This document shows, one piece after another, positions 1 to 8,509 of a stretch of DNA of 41,337 nucleotides. The stretch spans positions 1 through 41,337 of the forward strand of contig LDXQ01000016.1 in assembly GCA_001443485.1 (NCBI GenBank), in the 5' to 3' direction. Source of the DNA: Candidatus Sysuimicrobiota bacterium CSP1-3 (GTDB lineage Bacteria; Sysuimicrobiota; Sysuimicrobiia; Sysuimicrobiales; Humicultoraceae). The notes under the pieces were generated by a model. It saw nothing but the letters and a program-made list of their open reading frames with translations. It had not been told where the DNA came from and did not search any database. How positions within the stretch are numbered: the first letter of the stretch is position 1; the number at the start of each line of letters is the position of its first letter. A program made the position numbers and the translations under genes.

Positions 1-2
1 TC

Positions 3-302
3 ATGGCGGGGATCCGCGGCGACGGGTTCAACAGCTCATTCAACGCCCAAAACTACAACACCCGGAACATCGGCACGCTGCACATCATCGGCGGCATCAT
101 TGAGGAGTACAGCGGCCCCATCGGGACGATGAACGGCTCCGGCCAGCAGCTCAGCGGGTACGCGCGCGACATCCACTACGACCGGCGGATGAGCCGTGGC
201 TTCTCCCCGCCGTACTTCCCCACGACCACGCTCTTTGAGATGGTCAGCGGGATCGAGCCGCTGGCCGGGGTCCGCCCGATCTGGCGGGAGGCGAGCCCGT
301 GA
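3..302 (+). CDS. PilX-like pilus-associated protein, C-terminal part (5' truncated)
   Basis: The reading frame is open from the first base of the window, so this is the tail of a longer protein and the ATG at base 3 need not be its start. The visible 99 residues contain a glycine-rich stretch, then 'GYARDIHYDRR' and 'SPPYFPTT' before a Trp-Arg-Glu end. In my recollection this ending is typical of PilX N-terminal-domain or DUF4900-type proteins found in type IV pilus and type II secretion minor pilin operons. The next gene, a GspH/FimT pseudopilin, starts inside the stop codon (GTGA overlap), which supports a shared pilus or secretion role. The family call rests on the terminal motif and context only, because the N-terminal pilin signal lies outside the window. 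Confidence 0.6.
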   Translation: MAGIRGDGFNSSFNAQNYNTRNIGTLHIIGGIIEEYSGPIGTMNGSGQQLSGYARDIHYDRRMSRGFSPPYFPTTTLFEMVSGIEPLAGVRPIWREASP

Positions 303-724
303 GCCGATCCCGATCCGCGGCCGGGTTCACCTTGCTGGAGTTGGTGGTCGTCCTCAGCCTGGTCGCCGTCGTCATGGCGCTCTCGTTCAGTGCGTGGCGC
401 GGCCACATCGCCCAGCGGCAACTGCAGTACGGCATCGTCCAGGTGGCCACCGACCTGCGGGAGGGGCAGGAGCGGGCCAAGGAGGCGCGCGTCCAGTACA
501 CCGTCACCTTCACCGCGGCGTCCTCCGCCTACGTCATCGCCGGCGGCACTTTCGCGGAGAATGCGCGGTTGCCGGACGGCGTGACTGCTGCCGCAAACGA
601 CCTCGTCACCTTCTCCGCCTTCGGCCAGCCCGATGCCGCGCACACCATCACGATCCAGAACTCCACCGGTAACGGGACGGTCACGGTCAACGCCACCGGC
701 GGCATCAACTACCAGACTCCGTAA
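299..724 (+). CDS. GspH/FimT-type minor pseudopilin
   Basis: This 141-residue protein has a textbook type III (prepilin) signal: a short basic leader, then G9-F10 and 'FTLLELVVVLSLVAVV', with Glu at mature position 5. Prepilin peptidase would cut after Gly9 and N-methylate Phe10. The hydrophobic helix is followed by a region containing 'DLREGQERAKEARVQYTVTF', which fits the GspH/FimT fold of minor pseudopilins that prime type IV pilus or type II secretion pseudopilus assembly at the inner membrane. The GTG start overlaps the stop of the upstream PilX-like gene, so the two are translationally coupled. About 107 bp separate it from the moxR operon, which has its own promoter, so this is the last gene of the pilin operon. 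Confidence 0.85.
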   Translation: MSRSRSAAGFTLLELVVVLSLVAVVMALSFSAWRGHIAQRQLQYGIVQVATDLREGQERAKEARVQYTVTFTAASSAYVIAGGTFAENARLPDGVTAAANDLVTFSAFGQPDAAHTITIQNSTGNGTVTVNATGGINYQTP

Positions 725-777
725 CGCGCCGGCCGGAACTTTCCCGGGCCAGCGGCATCAACATCCAGGACGTCGCC

Positions 778-807
778 TTGACCCCCCAAAGCGGGTAGTG
801 ATAGAGT
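778..807 (+). promoter_or_regulatory. Predicted sigma-70 promoter of the MoxR/VWA operon
   Basis: A TTGACC -35 (778-783) lies 18 nt before a TAGAGT -10 (802-807), 24 nt ahead of the GTG of the MoxR gene. A strong GGAGG at 821-825 follows, 6 nt before that GTG. It sits in the only sizeable gap between the pilin operon and the MoxR operon, which supports it. Assignment is by consensus only. Confidence 0.45.
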
Positions 808-831
808 GAGGCAAATCTGCGGAGGTTTCCC

Positions 832-1872
<1,041 letters not shown>

Positions 1873-1903
1873 GCGGCGAAGGACTACCGACAGGAGAGTC
1901 GCG

Positions 1904-2809
1904 ATGGCCGTAATGGAAACGCCGGAGAAGGTCCTGCGGCGTCTCGAGTTCAAAGTCATCCGCCGCCTGGACGGATTCCTCTTCGGCGACTACCGCGGCA
2001 TCTTCTACGGTCCCAGCCTCGACCTGGCCGAGGTCCGCGAGTATCAGCCCGGCGACGAGATCAAGCGCATCGACTGGAACGTCACCGCGCGGATGAACCG
2101 CCTCTTCATCCGGCAGTATCTCGAAGAGCGCGAACTGACGGCCTGGCTGCTGGTCGACCTCTCGCCCTCAATGGGCTTCGGCACGCGCCGACATCTGAAG
2201 CGGGAAGTCGCAGCGGAGTTCGCCGCGGTGGCCGCGTACATCATCACGCGGCACGGGGACAAGGTGGGGTGCCTGGCCTTTCCCGGCCGGCACCTCCCGG
2301 TGATCCCGCCGCGCGCCGGACGGGTGCAGGCGCTGCGGATCCTGCAGGTGCTGAACCGCACGGCGATAGGGGAGGGGGGCCTCACCGACCTGGGCGCGGC
2401 GGTGCGCCACGCCGGCCGCATGCTCCGCCGGCGCCGCCTGGTCTTTGTCATCAGCGACTTTCTGACCCAACCGGGGTGGGATGGACCGCTGCGCGACCTG
2501 GGGCAGCGGCACGACGTCATCGCGGTCTGGATCCGTGATCCGGCGGAGGAGGAATTGCCCGACGTCGGCGTCATCCCTATCCGCGATCCCGAGACCGGCC
2601 AGCAGACCTGGGTCGATACCTCGGACCGTCGCGTCCGCACCGCCTACCGTGACCTGGTGGCGGCCCAGCAAACGAGAATTCGCGACGCGCTGCGCCGGGC
2701 GCGGGTGGACACGCTGGAACTCTCCACCGCGGGGGCGATGGTGGACCCGCTGGTGAAGTTCGTCACCTATCGAAAGCAGCGAGGACGATGGCGTTCACCT
2801 GGCCGGTGA
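1904..2809 (+). CDS. DUF58 domain protein (VWA-like partner of MoxR)
   Basis: The ORF track opens at 1826, but that overlaps moxR and begins with an Arg-rich non-family stretch. The ATG at 1904 is preceded by AGGAGA at good spacing and gives a 301-residue protein of normal DUF58 length. The DUF58 hallmark YQPGDEIKRIDWNVTAR is at about residues 48-64, followed by RELTAWLLVDLSPSM, whose DLSPS (85-89) is a DxSxS metal-ion-dependent adhesion site of the VWA fold. DUF58 proteins are cytoplasmic partners of MoxR ATPases. The 3' end overlaps the next VWA gene by 22 nt, indicating coupled translation. Confidence 0.92.
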   Translation: MAVMETPEKVLRRLEFKVIRRLDGFLFGDYRGIFYGPSLDLAEVREYQPGDEIKRIDWNVTARMNRLFIRQYLEERELTAWLLVDLSPSMGFGTRRHLKREVAAEFAAVAAYIITRHGDKVGCLAFPGRHLPVIPPRAGRVQALRILQVLNRTAIGEGGLTDLGAAVRHAGRMLRRRRLVFVISDFLTQPGWDGPLRDLGQRHDVIAVWIRDPAEEELPDVGVIPIRDPETGQQTWVDTSDRRVRTAYRDLVAAQQTRIRDALRRARVDTLELSTAGAMVDPLVKFVTYRKQRGRWRSPGR

Positions 2810-3843
2810 TGCTCTGGGCCCTGCTGGCCCTGCCGCTGCTGGTGTGGGCGTACCTGGCCGTGCTGCGTCGGCAGCGGCGGATGCAGGAACGCCTGGCCGA
2901 CAGCCATCTCCTCCCTTACCTGGTCGCTCCCGTCAGCGCCTGGCGGCGCCATCTGCCGGTGGCGATCTATCTCGGCGCCGTCCTGCTGCTGGTGCTGGCC
3001 ATGGCCCGGCCGATCGCCGCAATCCCACTGCCGGTGAACCGTGCGGCCGTGGTGATTGCCATCGACACCAGCAAGAGCATGATCGCGGAAGACGTGAAGC
3101 CGAACCGGCTGGAGGCGGCCAAGAACGCGGCGCGCGATTTCGTCAAGGCGATGCCCCCCAGCGCCCGCATCGGGCTGATCGCCTTCAGCGATTACGGTAC
3201 CGTGCTCGTGCCCCCGTCCACCGACCGGCAGGCACTGGATGAGGCGCTGAACCGGCTGCAGCCGCAGCAGGCTACCTCCGTCGGCTCCGCCATCCTGGAG
3301 GCGCTGCGCGTCCTGCCGCTGCGGAAGGAATTCCTGGGTGACCGGCTGGAGCGGCTGCGCGGCCCCGTGCCGCAGCAGGGGTCGCAGGTGCCGGCTCCTG
3401 CGCCGACGCCCGTCCCCGGTCCGCCGGCCCCACCGCCATCCGTGAGCGAACTGCCGCCGGCGGCGATCTTGATCTTCTCCGACGGCGTCTCGAACCTCGG
3501 TGCCGACCCGCGCGCTGCGGCGGCGCTGGCGGCGGAGGCGAAGGTCAAGATCTACGCGCTCGGGCTGGGGCAGCAGGGCGGCACGGTGATGACCTACCAG
3601 AACCAGCTGGTCCTGGTGCCGTTTGACCCGACGATGCTGCAGGAGGTCGCCCGCCAGACGGGCGGGGAGTACTTCGGCGCCGCCAACCTGGAGGATCTGC
3701 GGCGCATTTACAGGCAACTCGGCCGCTCCATCGGTTGGGAGCGGCGGCGCACCGAGATGACCTCGCTCGTCGCCGGCGCGGCGGGGGTGCTGATGCTGGC
3801 CGGCGGCCTGCTCTCGATGATCTGGTTCCGGCGGCTGCCATGA
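2788..3843 (+). CDS. BatA-like membrane VWA protein
   Basis: The protein has 351 residues. Two N-terminal hydrophobic segments (about 5-25 and 57-75) form a BatA-type anchor. A VWA domain follows, beginning 'VVIAIDTSKSM' with the DTSKS MIDAS motif at 93-97. A Pro-rich insert (about 200-225) lies inside the VWA region, and a C-terminal membrane helix (about 326-346) ends in Arg residues. The VWA domain would face the periplasm or outside, tethered at both ends. Proteins of this type sit beside MoxR/DUF58 in aerotolerance (Bat) operons. The start is an ATG inside the DUF58 gene, and the stop overlaps the next VWA gene (ATGA). It is clearly paralogous to that gene. Confidence 0.9.
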   Translation: MAFTWPVMLWALLALPLLVWAYLAVLRRQRRMQERLADSHLLPYLVAPVSAWRRHLPVAIYLGAVLLLVLAMARPIAAIPLPVNRAAVVIAIDTSKSMIAEDVKPNRLEAAKNAARDFVKAMPPSARIGLIAFSDYGTVLVPPSTDRQALDEALNRLQPQQATSVGSAILEALRVLPLRKEFLGDRLERLRGPVPQQGSQVPAPAPTPVPGPPAPPPSVSELPPAAILIFSDGVSNLGADPRAAAALAAEAKVKIYALGLGQQGGTVMTYQNQLVLVPFDPTMLQEVARQTGGEYFGAANLEDLRRIYRQLGRSIGWERRRTEMTSLVAGAAGVLMLAGGLLSMIWFRRLP

Positions 3844-4823
3844 GCCTGCCCTTCGTCTGGCCGGTGCTGCTGTGGGGTCTGCTGCTCGTGCCCCTGCTGG
3901 TCGCGGGCTACGCGCGCCTGCAGCGACGTCCGTCGCCGCACCCGGTGGCGTTTCCGAATGCGCCGCTGCTGGCAGCGGCGATGGCCCGCGGCGGCCGGAT
4001 CCGGCGCCACCTCCCCGCGGCCCTCTACCTGATCGCGATCACGGTGCTCCTGGTGGCGCTGGCTCGTCCCGTGGCGCCGCTGCCGGTGCCGTCCAACAAG
4101 GTCACGGTCGTGCTGTCCATGGATATCAGCCGCAGCATGCTGGCGCAGGATGTCGCGCCCTCGCGGATCGACGCCGCCAAGACGGCGGCGCAGGAATTTG
4201 TCCGCGTGCTCCCGCCGGGACTGAAGGTCGGGCTGGTCACGTTCAGTTCCTACGCCACGCTGATCGTCCCGCCAACCGCGGATCACGCGCGGGTGCGGGA
4301 TGCCATCGACCTGCTCAGCACCGAGTTCGCCACGGCCATCGGCGACGGGCTGTTGGAGGCGGTGTGGGCGCTGCCCGGCCGAGCGCGGCCGAGCGACCCC
4401 TTCAACCCGCCGCCGACCCCGGGCCTGTCCCTGCCGTCGGCGACGGTGGTCTTGCTGTCAGATGGGCAAAGCAATCGGGGGATCCTGCCGCACGACGCGG
4501 CGCGGATCGCCCGGGAGCAGCAGGTGAAGGTCTATACGGTCGGCGTCGGCACGCCGGAGGGGACGTTCCTCAACCTGGGCGGGCGCTCCATCTGGGTGCG
4601 GCTGGACGAGGAGACACTCAGGGAGATGGCCGAAATCACGGGCGGCTCCTACTACCGCACGACATCGGCGGCGGCGCTGCGGCAGGCCTACCGGCACCTG
4701 GGCCGGGTGATCGGGTGGGAGAGCAGGCCCACCGAAGTGACGAACCTGACCGCGGGAGCCGCGGGTGTCCTGCTGATGAGCGCGCTGCTGCTCTCCTTCC
4801 TCACGGTGCGGCGGGTGGCCTGA
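3840..4823 (+). CDS. Second BatA-like membrane VWA protein
   Basis: The ORF track extends upstream to 3735, but the ATG at 3840 forms an ATGA overlap with the previous stop and opens directly on a membrane helix. The resulting protein has 327 residues. Layout matches its upstream neighbour: two N-terminal hydrophobic segments, a VWA domain with MIDAS DISRS at 95-99, conserved 'VVLLSDGQSNRG', and a C-terminal helix ending 'LLLSFLTVRRVA'. It lacks most of the Pro-rich insert of its paralogue. Two membrane VWA proteins in tandem suggest a heteromeric assembly served by the MoxR ATPase. The pair probably arose by local duplication, since the 'VIGWE-R-TE' stretch before the final helix is shared. 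Confidence 0.9.
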   Translation: MSLPFVWPVLLWGLLLVPLLVAGYARLQRRPSPHPVAFPNAPLLAAAMARGGRIRRHLPAALYLIAITVLLVALARPVAPLPVPSNKVTVVLSMDISRSMLAQDVAPSRIDAAKTAAQEFVRVLPPGLKVGLVTFSSYATLIVPPTADHARVRDAIDLLSTEFATAIGDGLLEAVWALPGRARPSDPFNPPPTPGLSLPSATVVLLSDGQSNRGILPHDAARIAREQQVKVYTVGVGTPEGTFLNLGGRSIWVRLDEETLREMAEITGGSYYRTTSAAALRQAYRHLGRVIGWESRPTEVTNLTAGAAGVLLMSALLLSFLTVRRVA

Positions 4824-4827
4824 GGCC

Positions 4828-6135
4828 ATGCGCCGCCAACTGGTCCCTTCTCTCGTCTTAATCCTGTTGCTGGGAGCCTGGGTTCCGGCTCCCGCCGCCG
4901 CGCAGATTGGCGCCGTCGGCGCCGACGCCTTCGAAGCGGTGTATCTGTTCGTCGTCCAGGAATATCTCCGCCCCGTAGCGCCGCGTGATCTCCTGCAGGG
5001 CGCCGTCGCCGGGCTGAACGAGTACCTGCGCAGCCGGGGCTTGCCTCCGCAGTCCGTCACCCTGACCGGTCAGGACGCGCGCGACCTGGAAGCTGTGCGC
5101 GAGGCCGTTGCCGCGGTGGGACGGCGCCTGGGCACGGCGGCGGCGGCGCGCGACGCGGGCTACGCGGCGATCACCGGGATGCTGCGCGTGGTGGGCGATC
5201 CCTTCACGCGCCTGGTCCTCCCGGCCACGGGACGCCGGGACACGCGGCCCGCCGGGTACAGCGGGGTCGGTATCGTCCTGGACCTGGAGGTGCACCCGCC
5301 AATCGTCGTCGAGGTGATCGACGGCGGCCCCGCGCAGCGGGCCGGCCTGCAGCGCGGCGACATCCTGATGGAGATCGACGGGCGCTCCACGATCAGCATG
5401 CCGCCGCAGGAGGTTGTCAACCGCCTGCGTGGGCTCCCCGGGACCTCCGTCGTCGTCCGCATCCGCCGGGGCGGGGGCGAACTGGCGATCACGCTGGTGC
5501 GGGAGATCATCGGCCTGCGGCAGACGACATTTCGCCTGTCGGGCGGCGTCGGGTACCTGCGGCTGGAAGAGTTCGACGACGGCGCGGGCGAGGAGGTCAC
5601 CGCGGTCGTGGCGGAACTGCAGCGCCAGGGCGCTCGCGGGCTGATCTTCGATCTGCGGGGCAACCCCGGCGGGTTTCTCGACGAGGCCATCACCGTGGCG
5701 AGCGTTTTCCTGCCGCGGGGCACGGTGACGACGCTGGTGGGCAAGACCGGCCAGCGCACCCGGCTGAACGTCAACCCCGGCGGGTTCAAGTTCACCGGCC
5801 CGGTGGTGGTCCTCGTGGACAAGCGCACCGCCAGCGCGGCGGAGATGGTGGCGGGGGCCCTACAGGACGCCGGCCAGCCGGTGATCGGCACGCGCAGCTA
5901 CGGCAAGGGGACGGTGCAGGAACTCCGGCGTCTCCCCGGCGGAGCCGTGCTGCAGTTGACGGTGGCGCAGTACCTCACGCCCAACGGCATCCTGGTGGAC
6001 GGCCGCGGGATCCTCCCGCAGACCGAGGTGGAGGCGGAGGAGGGGACCTTCGGCACCGACGACGACCGCGTGATTCAGGCGGCGCGCCAGTGGCTGGAGA
6101 CACGCGTGGGAGGCCTGTTCCGGCTGGCGGCGTGA
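4828..6135 (+). CDS. S41 family C-terminal processing protease (CtpA-like)
   Basis: This 435-residue exported protease has an N-terminal signal peptide ('LVLILLLGAWVPAPAAA') and an alpha-helical region. A PDZ domain (about 145-215) contains 'GGPAQRAGLQRGDILMEIDG'. The tail-specific protease core follows: 'FDLRGNPGGFLDEA' (about 275-287), catalytic Ser336 in TASAAEM and catalytic Lys360 in SYGKGTVQ. S41 enzymes cleave periplasmic or envelope proteins near the C-terminus with a Ser-Lys dyad. The gene begins 4 nt after the second VWA gene, so it belongs to the MoxR operon and may process a member or client of that assembly. The short helical region after the signal is variable among family members. 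Confidence 0.93.
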   Translation: MRRQLVPSLVLILLLGAWVPAPAAAQIGAVGADAFEAVYLFVVQEYLRPVAPRDLLQGAVAGLNEYLRSRGLPPQSVTLTGQDARDLEAVREAVAAVGRRLGTAAAARDAGYAAITGMLRVVGDPFTRLVLPATGRRDTRPAGYSGVGIVLDLEVHPPIVVEVIDGGPAQRAGLQRGDILMEIDGRSTISMPPQEVVNRLRGLPGTSVVVRIRRGGGELAITLVREIIGLRQTTFRLSGGVGYLRLEEFDDGAGEEVTAVVAELQRQGARGLIFDLRGNPGGFLDEAITVASVFLPRGTVTTLVGKTGQRTRLNVNPGGFKFTGPVVVLVDKRTASAAEMVAGALQDAGQPVIGTRSYGKGTVQELRRLPGGAVLQLTVAQYLTPNGILVDGRGILPQTEVEAEEGTFGTDDDRVIQAARQWLETRVGGLFRLAA

Positions 6136-6178
6136 GCGCTGGCGGCAGCGCATCCGTCTGCCCCGAAGTTTGATGCGG

Positions 6179-6184
6179 TATACT
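6179..6184 (+). promoter_or_regulatory. Possible -10 box of tRNA-Arg
   Basis: TATACT lies 29 bases before the mature tRNA-Arg 5' end, a plausible distance for a tRNA promoter. No convincing -35 hexamer is visible 16-18 nt upstream, so this rests on the -10 alone. Confidence 0.3.
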
Positions 6185-6212
6185 ACGTTCGGCGGGATGA
6201 GATACTTGCCGG

Positions 6213-6288
6213 GGGCCCGTAGCTCAATGGACAGAGCAACGGCCTTCTAAGTCGTAGGCTGAGGGTTCGAATCCCTCCGGGCCCGCCA
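6213..6288 (+). tRNA. tRNA-Arg (anticodon UCU)
   Basis: A 76-nt cloverleaf can be folded by hand. The acceptor GGGCCCG pairs with CGGGCCC, the D stem is GCTC/GAGC, the anticodon stem is ACGGC/GTCGT (one G-U) around loop CTTCTAA, and the T stem is GAGGG/CCCTC around TTCGAAT. The anticodon TCT (UCU) reads AGA/AGG arginine codons. The 3' CCA is encoded in the genome, unlike the tRNA-His gene at 13.7 kb. Confidence 0.97.
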
Positions 6289-6297
6289 CAATCCAGA

Positions 6298-6328
6298 CGG
6301 CCCAAACGCGGAAACCGCGTCTGGGCCG
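6298..6328 (+). terminator. Strong hairpin after tRNA-Arg
   Basis: Ten bases after the tRNA CCA, CGGCCCAAACGCGG and CCGCGTCTGGGCCG form a 13-bp stem with one A-C mismatch and an AAA loop. It is well placed to end the tRNA transcript or shield its 3' end. There is no run of T after it, so it is not a canonical intrinsic terminator. Confidence 0.5.
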
Positions 6329-6405
6329 GGCTTCCCGATGTCCTCCACGAGGGTCGTTCCACGCTGCCGCTGGGCTGGAGTCAACGGCGAGAACCAGAAA
6401 AGTTG

Positions 6406-6435
6406 AAGAGGGACGCGAACCTCCGCGTCCCTCTT
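6406..6435 (-). terminator. Intrinsic terminator of the cupredoxin gene
   Basis: AAGAGGGACGCG and CGCGTCCCTCTT form a perfect 12-bp stem with a 6-nt loop, 28 bp beyond the cupredoxin stop. Read on the minus strand it is followed by a T-rich stretch (TTCAACTTTTC). It may also act in the plus direction, behind tRNA-Arg. Confidence 0.7.
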
Positions 6436-6463
6436 GCTGTTGCCAGGGGAATTGGTCTGCGGC

Positions 6464-6895
6464 CTACTGGGGCGGCAGGACGTTGATCGCCCCCACCTGT
6501 CCGAGCGCGGCGTGGTTGGAGATCCCGCAGAAGAACGCGAATGAGCCGCGGGTACTGGCGACGAATTCGATCTCCGCTTGCTTCCCCGGCTCCACGGCGA
6601 AGAAGCGCCGGTCCTCGAAGACGCCCGTGCGGAAGACGTCTCCCCTCGCCGTCACCGGGATCTTGGTGAAGAGCTCCGCGGCAACGCTATGGTTGCGCTT
6701 CTCCGGGTCCTCGTTGACGAGCTGCAGCACCACCGTCTCGCCCTGCCGCACCTGAATCAGGTTCGGCTCATACTTATACGACGTCGCCACGATGCGGATC
6801 ACCCGCTTCGCCTGGGCCTGCGCCGGCACCACCGGCGCCGCGGCGAACGCGAGCCCCGCGACGATCACTCCAATGATCAGCCACCTGAGTTTCAT
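6464..6895 (-). CDS. Secreted cupredoxin-domain protein
   Basis: This 143-residue protein has a signal peptide (about 1-28, ending AQAQA) and one cupredoxin domain. Type I copper ligands are visible: His69 in 'RNHSV', Cys123 and His128 in 'FCGISNHAALGQ'. The usual axial Met, five residues after the second His, is Gln133 here, as in stellacyanin-type sites. Such proteins carry single electrons outside the cytoplasmic membrane; the physiological partner is unknown. The ATG follows a GGGGGAG ribosome site. A 14-bp palindrome lies just upstream and a terminator just downstream, so the gene is monocistronic. It could also belong to the nitrosocyanin or CuA-like group, but it has only one Cys. Confidence 0.85.
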   Translation of the reverse strand: MKLRWLIIGVIVAGLAFAAAPVVPAQAQAKRVIRIVATSYKYEPNLIQVRQGETVVLQLVNEDPEKRNHSVAAELFTKIPVTARGDVFRTGVFEDRRFFAVEPGKQAEIEFVASTRGSFAFFCGISNHAALGQVGAINVLPPQ

Positions 6896-6911
6896 CCGCT
6901 CCCCCTCGATA

Positions 6912-6925
6912 GGCCGAATTCGGCC
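6912..6925. promoter_or_regulatory. 14-bp perfect palindrome upstream of the cupredoxin gene
   Basis: GGCCGAATTCGGCC is a perfect inverted repeat, 16 bp before the cupredoxin start in the region divergent to the sigma factor gene. Its position would suit an operator for a dimeric repressor. No clear promoter hexamers flank it, so an operator role is a guess. Confidence 0.3.
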
Positions 6926-7130
6926 CGCGTGCGGTACGCTTAATAGATACGGGGTTCGTGTAACGGTCGTGTCAAATCTAGCGAGCGGAGCGCGGGCCGG
7001 GCGCGGGTTCTACGCCTCCGCTCGGGGTGGCTCGGAGGAGCCGGGGAGCCCTGGTCGAAGCGTCTACCCGGGCCGCCGGACGGGCATGCGTGAATGGTTG
7101 ACACCTTTCGGCGGAGCGCGATTGCGGCAG

Positions 7131-7922
7131 ATGGCCACACATCAAAGACGGAGTGATTGGTCCGTCCGGCTTGCGGCCCCTGACCCCCCGGACGACGCGG
7201 ACGCGTTGCCGGCGCAGTACGCTCACACGCGTGACCCGGCGCTGCGCGAGCGCATCGTTAGCACTTACGCCCCATTGATCGAGCGCACCCTCCTGGACTT
7301 CAACTTCGCCGGAGTCCCCGTGGACGACCTGCGGCAGGTCGGATATGTCGGACTGCTCACGGCGCTGGAACTCTTTGATCCAACGCGCGGGACGAAGTTC
7401 AAGACGTACGCCGGCCATCTCGTCCGCGGCGAGGTCCGCCACTACCTGCGGGACCACCGGGACACGATCCGCCAGCCGCGCTGGCTGCGGCGCCTGAACC
7501 GGGGGATCGAGGAGGCGGTGGGCCGCGCCCTCAGCGAGGAGGGCCGGTTCCCCAGCCTGGAGGATCTGGCCGTCGAGTTGAACATTCAGGAGGAGGGCCT
7601 CCGCGAACTCCTGAAGATGCGCGAGGCGGTGCGGACGGTCTCGCTGGATGCGGGCGAGGACGAGGAGCAATTTGCGTTCAACCACCGCCGCATCCGCCAT
7701 CGGGCGTACGTGTCGTTCCACCTGCCGATCGAGGATAAGATTGTGCTCTATCAGGCGATCGAGCGTCTCAACCGGCTGCAGCGGCGGGTGGTCTACTACC
7801 TGTTCTTCGGCGGGCTCACGCAGGTGGAGACCGCGCAGCGCATCGGCATCTCCCAGAAGCACGTCTCCCGCGTCCTGGCGCGCTCCCTCACGCGACTGCG
7901 GGGCCTGCTGCACGGAAGTTAA
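7131..7922 (+). CDS. SigB/FliA-type group 3 sigma-70 factor
   Basis: The track ORF starts at 6792 in divergent cupredoxin sequence. I chose the ATG at 7131, shortly before the conserved core; an ATG at 7086 is also possible and neither has a good ribosome site. Region 2 is clear: 'DLRQVGYVGLLTALELFDPTRGTKFKTYA', then 'GEVRHYLRDH', typical of SigB/SigF/FliA factors rather than ECF factors. Region 3 follows (PRWLRRL to about LREL) and region 4 carries the helix-turn-helix 'LTQVETAQRIGISQKHVSRVLARSLTRLR'. It would direct RNA polymerase to a stress or developmental regulon. The stop overlaps the start of an ankyrin gene by one base. No anti-sigma factor of the RsbW/SpoIIAB type is adjacent. Confidence 0.9.
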   Translation: MATHQRRSDWSVRLAAPDPPDDADALPAQYAHTRDPALRERIVSTYAPLIERTLLDFNFAGVPVDDLRQVGYVGLLTALELFDPTRGTKFKTYAGHLVRGEVRHYLRDHRDTIRQPRWLRRLNRGIEEAVGRALSEEGRFPSLEDLAVELNIQEEGLRELLKMREAVRTVSLDAGEDEEQFAFNHRRIRHRAYVSFHLPIEDKIVLYQAIERLNRLQRRVVYYLFFGGLTQVETAQRIGISQKHVSRVLARSLTRLRGLLHGS

Positions 7923-8491
7923 TGGCGCTGCCGCAGGACCTCATCGACGAGTTCGTGGGCGCCTCCCACGGCGATCTGGACCGGGTGAAGGAGTTGCTGG
8001 CCCAGCACCCCGATCTGCGGCAGGCCAGCGCCCGATGGGACGAGACGCCGCTTGGGGCGGCGGCGCACACCGGAGCGGAGGGCGTGGCGCAGTTTCTCCT
8101 GGCGGCCGGGGCGCCGATCGAAATCTGCGCGGCGGCAATGCTGGGCATGACCGACCGCGTGCGCGCCATGCTGGAGGCGGACCCACGCCAGGCCCACGCG
8201 ACGGGCGCCCACGGCATCTCCGTCCTCTACCACGCGGCCATCCGCGGGCGCATCGACGTCGCCGAACTGCTCCTCGCTCGTGGGGCGGACGTGAACGTTG
8301 GCACGGGCGGCAATGCCGCACTGCACGGCGCGGCAGCCTTCGGGCAGAAGGCCATGGTCGAGTGGCTGCTGGCCCGCGGGGGCCACGCCAACTCCCCGGA
8401 CTACAATCACAGGACCCCGCTGCGCCTGGCCCTGGACAACGGCCATCACGAGGTCGCCGAGATCCTCCGCCGGCACGGCGGCACCGGCTAG
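7922..8491 (+). CDS. Ankyrin-repeat protein
   Basis: The protein has 189 residues with no signal peptide or membrane segment and consists almost entirely of ankyrin repeats. Clear repeats are 'DETPLGAAAHTGAEGVAQFLLAAGAPIE', 'GISVLYHAAIRGRIDVAELLLARGADVN', 'GNAALHGAAAFGQKAMVEWLLARGGHAN' and 'HRTPLRLALDNGHHEVAEILRRHGG'. Ankyrin arrays bind proteins and have no catalytic role of their own. Its ATG overlaps the sigma factor stop by one base (TAATG), so the two are co-translated. A role in binding or holding the sigma factor is an attractive inference but is not shown by sequence. Confidence 0.93.
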   Translation: MALPQDLIDEFVGASHGDLDRVKELLAQHPDLRQASARWDETPLGAAAHTGAEGVAQFLLAAGAPIEICAAAMLGMTDRVRAMLEADPRQAHATGAHGISVLYHAAIRGRIDVAELLLARGADVNVGTGGNAALHGAAAFGQKAMVEWLLARGGHANSPDYNHRTPLRLALDNGHHEVAEILRRHGGTG

Positions 8492-8509
8492 CGTCCTTCC
8501 CGCGATCGC

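Noticed and set aside
6298-6435. Hairpins after tRNA-Arg as a repeat or attachment site
   Set aside because: The two hairpins differ in sequence, no copy of the tRNA 3' end is found nearby and no integrase is present; they read as transcript ends.
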